Of a stretch of 64,000 nucleotides of DNA, positions 14,491-23,700 are shown one piece after another (the stretch's first letter is position 1; every line of letters starts with the position of its first letter). The position numbers and the translations under genes were made by a program. A model generated the notes under the pieces. That model made no database searches. It was not told the DNA's origin and worked only from the letters and a program-made list of their open reading frames with translations. The stretch covers positions 1-64,000 of the forward strand of contig CAIRZB010000041.1 of assembly GCA_903882935.1 (NCBI GenBank). Reading direction: 5' to 3'. This DNA is from an uncultured Parafilimonas sp. (GTDB lineage Bacteria; Bacteroidota; Bacteroidia; Chitinophagales; Chitinophagaceae).

Positions 14491-17400
14491 ATGAGACACG
14501 CCCGTGTTTTATTTTTCCTACTGTTACTTGCCGTAGTGAATTTACACGCCCAAACACCACACAACAATTGGATTGATTATTCTAAAACCTATTATAAGTT
14601 TAAGGTGGGGCCGTTCTATTATTATGGTGCCGGCTCCATTATTAAGGACGGGCCGGTTCGTATCAGCCAATCTGCCTTGGCTGCCGCTGGGCTGGCAGCG
14701 GTGCCTGCTGAGCAGTTACAGCTTTGGCATAACGGCCAGGAAGTGCAAATTTATACATCTGCCCCCACCGGCTTGCTCGGTGCCAACGATTATATTGAGT
14801 TTTGGGGGGAGATACCAGATGGTACCCTTGATGCTGAGTTGTATGCATCCCAGTCATACCAAGTGAGTAAATACTGGAGCTTGGCGAGTGATTCTTCGGC
14901 ATATTTTTTTACCACAAATGCTGCCAGCACCAACAAAAGGATAGTACAGGCTGCCAACAATGTGGCAAGTGCAACCATTCAACCCGATAAGAACTTTAGA
15001 TACACCATTGAGTCTCATTTTAGGGATTTATTTAACGGCGGCCGCGGGTCAACCGTTTCTGAAACTACGGGCAACTACACCTTTTATTCTTCACAATATG
15101 CTTCAGGCGAAGGGTTTGCCAGCCGCTATTTTGGGCCTGACAACCCACAGTTGCCTGTTGGGTATGGTTTTGGCTTGCATGCCGATACCAGTGCAGGCGG
15201 CAAAATTACGGCAAGGGTTAGTGTTGCCGGGGCCGCTTTAAACCCCCGCAATATTCAGTTGGTTGTTAACGACAGCACCATAAGCCAGTTTCCGGTAAAC
15301 TACTACAACACCGCAAAAATTACGGTAAATAATATCAGCATCGGTTTGGCGAAAAGCGATGGGCTTTCTGGTTTCTTGCAAAACTTGTCATCCTCGCCCG
15401 GTGATGCCGCTTGTGCATTTGACTGGGCATTTGATTACCCCAGAACATTTGATTTTTTGGGGGTACCCGTGTTTGAGTTTTATTTGGCGGCCTCAGACAC
15501 AGGACATCTGATAAAAGTAACAGATTTCCAATCAAACGGCGTTCCCCCCGTTTTGTACGACCTTACCAATGGCATGCGGTATATTGCCCAAGTTTCAGGC
15601 GACACCATGTCTTTTCTGTTGCAGCCTTCAGTAGCACAATACCGATTGGCAATGGTTGCAGGTGATGGTTCGGTTTCAACCAACATAACTGCCTTTGAAA
15701 CCAGAAAGTTTACCGATTATTCTGCGAGGGTAAACCAAGCTAATTACTTAATTATTGCGAGCCCGCTTTTAAACGGCAGCGGTTCAAGCAATTATGTTCA
15801 GCAGTACCGGGATTACCGCGCCAGCCCAACCGGCGGGGGGTATATTTCAAAGGTGTATGATATAAATGAGTTGGAAGACCAGTTTGCTTGGGGCGTTAAA
15901 AGGCACCCTTTGGCGATAAAAAGTTTTTTGCAGTATGCAAGGAGTACATTTTATCAAGCGCCTGCGTATGTATTTTTAATTGGCAAAGGGATAGAATATA
16001 CCCAGTACCGGCAAAATGAAAATGACGACCTTGTTTACCAAACCGCGCTTGTGCCTACGTTTGGCAGCCCGGGCTCTGATAATTTGTTAAGCTCTCCCAA
16101 CTATGACCCTTTACCCGGCACGCCCATTGGTAGGCTTTCTGCCGTAAGTGCCGATGAAGTGGGCATTTATCTCGCTAAAATAAAGCAATTTGAGGCCGCC
16201 CAGCAAAATACCACCAGCACGCCGGCAACCAAAGGTTGGATGAAAAATGTGCTGCATTTAACCGGAGGCAACGACCCAGTAAACGGGGCCAGGTGGGATA
16301 AGTTTATGGACGGGTATAAAGGCATTATTACCGATACGCTTTTTGGTGCCAACGTTACCAGTTTTAGCAAGTCTGGTAGCCCAACTACCTATGCCCAGCA
16401 ACTAAGTAATTTTGATAATATTTTTAACCAAGGCAGTTCGCTGATAAGTTATTTTGGCCATTCCTCGTCCACCAATTTGGACTTTAGCCTTGCCAACCCG
16501 AAAACTTTTACCAACACGGGTAAATACCCAATGTTTGTTATCAACGGCTGTTTGGCTGGTAATATATTTGACTACGATGCAGGCCGCCTGTCTACCCTGT
16601 CTACCATTTCCGAGAAATTTGTAATGGCACCAAATGCAGGGTCAATTGGTTTTGAATCCACAACAAGTTATGGCTTAGACAGTTATTTGGATACGTACAC
16701 CAAGGAAATTTACAGGTCAATAGGCATTCGCCAATATGGCAAAAGCTTTGGGCAAATTATGCAGGATGCTCTTACAACTGCTTTTAACATTTACGGGTCA
16801 TCTGATTTTTATGGCCGTATACATGCGGAACAGTATACTTTTCAGGGCGATCCCGCATTAAAATTAAACAGTTTTTCAAAACCCGACTATGCTGTTGTGG
16901 CAGCAGATTTTTCAGTTAGCCCTGCTTTTGTTTCTGTGGCTGACGATTCATTTTCAGTAAAGATATTAGTTCATAACCTTGGCAAGGCAACGGCAGATTC
17001 GGTACATTTTGTGTTGTATAAGCAAAAGACCAACGGCGACAAAGTGATTGTATTTACAAAGGAGTTTAAAACACTTAAAGTTGAAGATTCGATTGAAGTC
17101 AAAGTTCCTATTGTAGGCAATAGCGATATAGGCGGTATTACATTAGTTGCCAACATTAATGATAACAGTGCCGTTAACGAAACTACTTACGCCAACAACA
17201 CCGCACAGGTGCTGGTGCCGGTTTCCGCGGCGGAAATAAGGCCTATTTTTCCGTTCAACTATGCAGTAGTGCCAACAGATGTTGTTACGCTGTCTGCCGC
17301 CACAGCAAATCCGTTGGATACGGCAAAACACTACGTGATGGAGTTTGACACCACAGCCTTGTTTAATTCTGGTGCCAAGCAGTCTTTTACCCGCACATCT

Positions 17401-19398
17401 TCCGGCGGTCTGTTGGAGTTTAAAAATATAGCCCTGCCGCTAAACAACACGGTTTATTATTGGCGCATTGCCATTGCTGATACAAACCAGCATTGGAACA
17501 TGTTCTCCTTTATTCACCGCAGTGGGGCCAATGCGGGGTTTCAACAGTCCCATTACTTCCAACACCTTGGGTCATCGCTTAACGGTATCGCCATTACACC
17601 AACAAGGCAGTTTGCCTTTGGAACATCGGCGAGTAACCTATTTGTAAAGCAGGGTATTTACCCTTTTAGCGGAAAGGAAGACAACGATTTTAGTATTGCC
17701 ATTAATGGCACGTTTGTTTCGGAAAGTGCTTGCGTTGGCAACTCGGTTATTTTCACGGTCTTCAATCCGGTATCGTTGGCACCAAAGCCCAATCCAGGAA
17801 GCTTGTATGGTTCCGGGGCCAGTTGTAAGGTGGGTGAAACAGAAAATAATTTTGAATTTTCGATTACGAGTCCTGCATCCAGAGACAACGCAAGGCAATT
17901 CCTCGACAATTTTGTAAAAGATGGGGACTATGTTGTGGCCCGAAGCACTGACTATGGTACCTATGCCCCCGAGTGGGCAACCGACAGTACCATTTATGGT
18001 GCTGGTAATACGCTGTACAGCCGCTTTAAAGCCCAAGGCATACAGATAGACAGTTTTGCTTATGGAAGAAGCTATATTTTCATGTTCAAGAAAAATGAAT
18101 CGGCTAATTTTTCACCCGTGTCGGTATTCTCACAAGGGTATTACGATGCCATTTCTTTGTCAGAAAACCTGCCCGTGACGGATACACTTGGGTATGTAAC
18201 ATCGCCCAAATTTGGCCCTGCAAAACAATGGAATAACGTAAGTTGGCAAGGTGCTGATGTTAACGCAAACAATGTTACATCACTTAATATTTACGGTATT
18301 GATAAAAACAATAACCGCAGTTTGTTGTACACCATAGGCAAAAGCCAAGCCCAGCAGGATATATCTGCCATAAGTGCTTCGGATTATCCCTATATCCAAT
18401 TGCAAATGCGCACGCAGGACTCCGTTACTTCCATTCCCTACCAATTAAACAATTGGCTGGTGCAATATACCCCAGTACCGGAAGGCTCACTTGCCGCAAA
18501 CATAGGCGTAAGCCTGCCTGATACCATCAAGGTAATTCACCCAATAAATACGCAGCCAGACACCTTACAGGGGTATGTGGTATTTAAAAATGTGAGTGTA
18601 ACAGACTTTGATGCACTAAAAGTGAAATTTGTTTTATACGATACTGCAGGCAAAGTTGTTGATACCTTGCCAGCCATGCGTACAAAACCATTGGTGGCTG
18701 GGGATACTGTTAGTGTAGGGTTTATTGCAGATGTTACTGCCGTGCCACAGGGTAAATACAATATGTATCTTTTTGTAAATGCTGACAACGACCAGCCTGA
18801 ACAGTATTTGTTCAATAACAGCTTGTACAAATATGTTTTCATACAGCGGGAAAAAACGTTGCCAGTGCATTTGATTGACTTTACCGGTAGCCAAGATGGT
18901 AAAGGGGTACTGCTTAACTGGAAAGTGGCCAATGAGCTTAACTTTAGCCATTATGGTATTGAGCGCAGCACCAACGGCAGAAGCTTTGGCACTATTGGCA
19001 CAGTGGCAGCCACCAACAGTAATTTGGCTATAAAAAATTATAGCTTTTTTGACAACAACCCGGCAGAAGGCAAAAACTTTTACCGGTTAAAGCTGGTTGA
19101 CAAGGACGGGTTATTTAGTTACAGCAATATTGTTTCAGTAAACTTTGGCGCGGCATTTGAAATAAGCGTTTACCCCAACCCATTTGCGGGCAAGCTTAAT
19201 ATAATGGTTAAGGGTGGCAGCAATACGGGCAACATGGTGGCGGTGTACGACTTATCAGGCAAAAAATTGCTTCAACAAACGTTCAACGGCGCTTCTACCA
19301 CGCTTGAGGTAACTAACCTTTCAACAGGTACGTATGTAGTGCAGGTTAACAATGGAAATATTTTGCAAACATTTAAACTGCAAAAACATGCCAACTAA
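14491..19398 (+). CDS. Giant gingipain-type C25 cysteine peptidase, PorU-like, with T9SS sorting domain
   Basis: The protein has 1,635 codons from the ATG at 14491, which opens a signal peptide ending in LHAQ. A C25 domain occupies the first half, with the catalytic pair His657 (YFGHSS) and Cys687 (NGCLAG). Beta-rich, CARDB- and Ig-like segments follow. The last ~75 residues (VYPNPFAGKLNI to TGTYVVQV) form a typical type A T9SS C-terminal sorting domain. PorU, the T9SS sortase, belongs to family C25 and is usually ~1,100 residues and next to porV, as here. The sorting domain makes this copy look like a secreted, surface-anchored relative rather than the sortase itself. Confidence 0.82.
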   Translation: MRHARVLFFLLLLAVVNLHAQTPHNNWIDYSKTYYKFKVGPFYYYGAGSIIKDGPVRISQSALAAAGLAAVPAEQLQLWHNGQEVQIYTSAPTGLLGANDYIEFWGEIPDGTLDAELYASQSYQVSKYWSLASDSSAYFFTTNAASTNKRIVQAANNVASATIQPDKNFRYTIESHFRDLFNGGRGSTVSETTGNYTFYSSQYASGEGFASRYFGPDNPQLPVGYGFGLHADTSAGGKITARVSVAGAALNPRNIQLVVNDSTISQFPVNYYNTAKITVNNISIGLAKSDGLSGFLQNLSSSPGDAACAFDWAFDYPRTFDFLGVPVFEFYLAASDTGHLIKVTDFQSNGVPPVLYDLTNGMRYIAQVSGDTMSFLLQPSVAQYRLAMVAGDGSVSTNITAFETRKFTDYSARVNQANYLIIASPLLNGSGSSNYVQQYRDYRASPTGGGYISKVYDINELEDQFAWGVKRHPLAIKSFLQYARSTFYQAPAYVFLIGKGIEYTQYRQNENDDLVYQTALVPTFGSPGSDNLLSSPNYDPLPGTPIGRLSAVSADEVGIYLAKIKQFEAAQQNTTSTPATKGWMKNVLHLTGGNDPVNGARWDKFMDGYKGIITDTLFGANVTSFSKSGSPTTYAQQLSNFDNIFNQGSSLISYFGHSSSTNLDFSLANPKTFTNTGKYPMFVINGCLAGNIFDYDAGRLSTLSTISEKFVMAPNAGSIGFESTTSYGLDSYLDTYTKEIYRSIGIRQYGKSFGQIMQDALTTAFNIYGSSDFYGRIHAEQYTFQGDPALKLNSFSKPDYAVVAADFSVSPAFVSVADDSFSVKILVHNLGKATADSVHFVLYKQKTNGDKVIVFTKEFKTLKVEDSIEVKVPIVGNSDIGGITLVANINDNSAVNETTYANNTAQVLVPVSAAEIRPIFPFNYAVVPTDVVTLSAATANPLDTAKHYVMEFDTTALFNSGAKQSFTRTSSGGLLEFKNIALPLNNTVYYWRIAIADTNQHWNMFSFIHRSGANAGFQQSHYFQHLGSSLNGIAITPTRQFAFGTSASNLFVKQGIYPFSGKEDNDFSIAINGTFVSESACVGNSVIFTVFNPVSLAPKPNPGSLYGSGASCKVGETENNFEFSITSPASRDNARQFLDNFVKDGDYVVARSTDYGTYAPEWATDSTIYGAGNTLYSRFKAQGIQIDSFAYGRSYIFMFKKNESANFSPVSVFSQGYYDAISLSENLPVTDTLGYVTSPKFGPAKQWNNVSWQGADVNANNVTSLNIYGIDKNNNRSLLYTIGKSQAQQDISAISASDYPYIQLQMRTQDSVTSIPYQLNNWLVQYTPVPEGSLAANIGVSLPDTIKVIHPINTQPDTLQGYVVFKNVSVTDFDALKVKFVLYDTAGKVVDTLPAMRTKPLVAGDTVSVGFIADVTAVPQGKYNMYLFVNADNDQPEQYLFNNSLYKYVFIQREKTLPVHLIDFTGSQDGKGVLLNWKVANELNFSHYGIERSTNGRSFGTIGTVAATNSNLAIKNYSFFDNNPAEGKNFYRLKLVDKDGLFSYSNIVSVNFGAAFEISVYPNPFAGKLNIMVKGGSNTGNMVAVYDLSGKKLLQQTFNGASTTLEVTNLSTGTYVVQVNNGNILQTFKLQKHAN

Positions 19399-19532
19399 TT
19401 GGGTTGGGGCAGGTGTTTAACTTAATGTGCCTAAAATATGTTTTGGTATCAAATACTAAAAATGTGTAATAAAACGTATATAAGCCAACAACTGGATTTT
19501 ATATACCGGCCCATTGTTGCAACCCAAGCGTT

Positions 19533-20723
19533 ATGAGAAAAAAAAGTCGGCTGTTTTTCATGCTTCAAGGCATATTGCTATGCATTGGGCAGTCGCATGC
19601 GCAATTTGTACAGTATTCAAACGACTTTCTCAATATTGGTGCCGGGGCAAGAGGGCTTGGTATGGGCAGTAGCCAGGCAGGCGGGGTGGATGATGCAACC
19701 GCCGGTTACTGGAACCCTGCTGGGCTGGCCAATATAACGCAGTACCCTTCCGTAGCGGCCATGCATGCCGATTATTTTGCCGGCATAGGTAAATATGATT
19801 TTTTGGCCGCCGCTTTCCCCATCAACGGGGGCAACAAAACGCTGGGTATAACAGCCCTTCGTTTTGGGGTAGATGATATACCCAACACGTTGTTTTTGGT
19901 ACAGCCAGACGGGTCGATCAACTATAACAACATACAATCGTTTTCTTCCGCAGACTATGCTTTCTTGCTTTCCTATGCCCAGGTGATTAAAAATGACGAT
20001 GACAATATGTTGAGTTGGGGGGCTAACTCCAAAATAATCTACCGCAAGGTGGGCAGCTTTGCCACGGCCTGGGGCTTTGGTTTTGATGCGGCATTAATGT
20101 ACAAAACGCCCTCTTGGCGTTTTGGTGCCGTGTTAAAAGACATTACCACCACCTTTAATGCATGGTCGTTTACATTTACCGATGCGGAGAAACAGGTGCT
20201 GTACCTTACTAACAATGACATTCCCGTAAAGTCAACTGAAATAACCGCCCCGTCACTTACGCTGGCGGCAGGGTATGATGTTGCATTCAGCGATAAGTTT
20301 CATTTGCTTGCGGAAACCAACTTGAACATTACCGCCGACGGCAAACGAAACACCGTTGTAAGTTCAGATTTTTTAAGCATCGACCCGAAAGTGGGCTTGG
20401 AGGCCAACATTAATAATACTGTTTTTATAAGGGCTGGCGCGTCAAACTTTCAAAAAGCATTGGCCGACGGTGACACCCTTAACCAAAAAAAAGTCTGGAT
20501 TTTCCAGCCGTCCATAGGCGCTGGGTTTAGGCTGGGCAATGTTTCGATTGACTATGCATTTACCAACCTTGCCAACCAGACGAGCCCGTTATACACCCAT
20601 GTGTTTTCGCTAAAATTAGACCTTGTACCCCGTAACAGAGACGCCGCTTCGCCCAAAAAAGTATACCTGCCCACATTGCCCAAGGCAGAAAAACCTAAAC
20701 CTAGTAAAATTTATTTGCCCTAG
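19533..20723 (+). CDS. porV: PorV/PorQ-family outer-membrane protein of type IX secretion
   Basis: The protein has 396 codons. A signal peptide ends in SHAQ, followed by the family hallmark FLNIGAGARGLGMGSSQAG and a WNPAGLA block. The rest is beta-barrel-like and resembles the FadL-type fold of PorV. In T9SS, PorV shuttles cargo from the translocon to the PorU attachment complex. The gene sits between the two C25 peptidase genes, only 2 bp before the second, so translation may be coupled. A porU-porV neighbourhood is common in T9SS bacteria. The Pro/Lys-rich C-terminus is unusual. Whether this is the main PorV or a paralogue cannot be told here. Confidence 0.82.
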   Translation: MRKKSRLFFMLQGILLCIGQSHAQFVQYSNDFLNIGAGARGLGMGSSQAGGVDDATAGYWNPAGLANITQYPSVAAMHADYFAGIGKYDFLAAAFPINGGNKTLGITALRFGVDDIPNTLFLVQPDGSINYNNIQSFSSADYAFLLSYAQVIKNDDDNMLSWGANSKIIYRKVGSFATAWGFGFDAALMYKTPSWRFGAVLKDITTTFNAWSFTFTDAEKQVLYLTNNDIPVKSTEITAPSLTLAAGYDVAFSDKFHLLAETNLNITADGKRNTVVSSDFLSIDPKVGLEANINNTVFIRAGASNFQKALADGDTLNQKKVWIFQPSIGAGFRLGNVSIDYAFTNLANQTSPLYTHVFSLKLDLVPRNRDAASPKKVYLPTLPKAEKPKPSKIYLP

Positions 20724-20725
20724 CC

Positions 20726-23700
20726 ATGAAGAAAAGCATACTTGTCTGGATGTTGGGGCTTGTAAGCCTTCATTTGGGAGCCCAGGCCTACAATAACGAA
20801 TGGGTTGATTTTTCTAAAACCTACTATAAGTTTAAAGTGGGGGCAAGCGGTCTGTACCGAATAAATGCTGCTGCACTTTCGTCAGTTGGGCTTGGGGGCG
20901 TGCCTGCGGAACAATTTCAACTATGGCGTAATGGGCAGCAAGTGGCAGTTTACACCAGTGTTCAAACGGGGCTGTTGCCTGCCACAGGGTATATAGAGTT
21001 TTGGGGGATGAAGAATGACGGCAAACCAGACCGGGCCTTGTATAAGGACCCCGCTAACCAGCTTTCTGACGTGCTGAGCCTTGAAACCGATACGGCCGCC
21101 TATTTTTTAACGGTTAACCCGGCTGGCAATAACAGCCGCATAGTTGACGATGCAAACTATGTTGCCACCAATACGCTTCCGGCGGAAAAATATTTTACCT
21201 ACGATTATAGAATTGATTTTCAAGAAAACATAAACTATGGCCTGCCCCAAAACTTTGGTGAATACATTTACTCATCCTCCTACGACAAGGGGGAATTTTG
21301 GGCCACGAACGATATTTACCCCGGTACACCCTATACTGTAAATGCCGGTAATTTGTATGTGGCTTCCAATGGGCCGAATGCCACATTTAAAATGAGCGCC
21401 ACGGGCAACTCCTACCACGGATTTAACCGGCGGGTGCAGGCCTTCATCAACAACACTAAAGTGATTGACAGCGCTTTGGGGGCAGTTGACGCGGGTATTT
21501 TTAACAACCCGTCCATCCCTGTTTCAGTATTGGGCAATTCGGCAGTCTCTTTTTCCATCCAAAACCAAAATGCCGCAAACGGCAATGACAGAATTGCGGT
21601 AGGGTATATTAACCTTACTTACCCACGGCTTTTTAATTTTGGCGGTGCCGCAAATTTTGCGTTTAGCCTGCCTGCCACTGCCACGGGTAACTATGTAGAA
21701 ATCGCCAACTTTAACAACGGCACAGCGGTACCGGTGTTGTATGATTTGTCTAACAATAAAAGATATGCTGCCAAATTAGCCTCGGGCGGTATGTTGCAGT
21801 TCGCATTACCTGCTTCTGCAACAAGCAGGCAACTGGTATTGGTGAGCGAAGAGCCGGCAAACATTACAAACGTAGCAAGTTTTATTAGCCGTAGCTTTAA
21901 AAACTATGGCTTGGCTGCCAACCAAGGCGACTACCTGCTTATATCCAACAAGGTTTTTTTTGGGGCCGACAGCAGTGCAGGGCAATACCGCAGTTACCGG
22001 GCCAGTGCAGCCGGTGGTGGTTACCGGGCAGCAGTTTATGATATTGACGAACTGGTTGACCAGTTTGCATTTGGCATAAAGAAGAACCCCCTGGGTATAA
22101 AAAATTTTTTACGGTTTGCGAGGCGCCGTTTTAGTACAGCACCTAAATATTGCCTGTTAATTGGTAAAGCAGTTACCTACATGGAATACCGCCAGAACGA
22201 AAACTCAAGGTACGCCGACCAACTAAACCTTGTGCCAACTTTTGGCTGGCCCGCTTCTGACGTGTTACTGGCCTCCGAAAATTTTGACCCCGTGCCGGCC
22301 ACCCCAATCGGAAGGGTTGCGGCCGTTAACCCCGGCGAATTATTGGGTTATTTAAACAAAGTGAAGACGTACGAGCAACAGCAGGTTAACAGCGTGCAAA
22401 CGGTGGATAACAAAGCCTGGATGAAGACGATGGTGCATGTGGTGGGGGCAAACTCCGACCCCGGGCTTGACCAATCGCTTACCGCCGACGAAAACAATTA
22501 TGCGAGAATAATCACTGGGCCATCCTTTGGGGCAAACGTGTATAATTTCAACACTACCGCAGTTAGTTCCGCCTACGCGGCAAGCCAGTTGCTGCAGAAT
22601 TTGTTTACCAACGGCATAAGCCTTGTTAACTACTTTGGGCATTCTGCCGCTACAAAACTTGATTACGACTTGGGTAACTGGCAACTGTACAACAATGCTG
22701 GCAAGTATCCGCTTTTCCTTATCAACGGATGCAACGCCGGAAATATTTACTCGTTCGACAGCACCCGGTTGTCAACCATCACATCGTTGTCAGAAGGTTG
22801 GGTGCTGTACGCCAACGGCGGCGCCATCGGCTTTTTGGCCAGCACCAGCTTTGGCGTAGAGAATTACTTAGATACCTACAACTCCGCATTTTACAACAGC
22901 CTTGCATCCTCAGGGTACAACAAGCCACTTAGCGTAAACATTAGCGCTGGTCTCAATGCCTTGGTGAACGCGAAGTTTTTTGGCACCAGCGATTCTATAA
23001 CGTACATACTGCATGCCGAACAAAACGTTTTGCACGGTGACCCCGCCATAAAAATTAATGCCAGCCCCAAACCAGATTTTGCGGTGGAGGACCCCGGCGT
23101 TGTTATAAGCCCAAGTTTTATATCGGTGGCAGACAGCAGTTTTACCGTTAAAGCCAATTTTTATAATTTGGGTATGGCCTTGCCTGCAAACGATTCGGTT
23201 TCTATACGCATCACCCGCCAATACCCCAATGGGAGTAGAGTAGTGGTGTTAACCAAAAAAATTGCCGCACTGTTTTTTAAGGATTCTGTCACCATCAATG
23301 TACCCATTGTACCTATTAGGGATATTGGCCAAAACCAATTAACCGTTTCAATAGATTATGACACAGCCTATTCGGAAATAACCCTAACCAATAACAACAT
23401 AACGAAGGTTTTTTATGTGTACCAAAATGCATTGATACCGGTGTACCCATACAATTTTGCCATCATCAATAAAAGCAGTGCAAAGCTGGTGGCGTCTACG
23501 GCCAACGCTATTCTTCCCGTAGGCCAATATGTGATGGAATTAGACACCACCGAGCTTTTTAACTCGCCCAATAAAATTACCAAAACTGTCAGCTCAGTGG
23601 GTGGCGAGATAGAGTTTGACCCCGGCATAACCTTTAGTGACAGCACGGTATATTACTGGCGCGTGGCCCCTGTGCCCTCGTCCGGGCAATATGTTTGGAA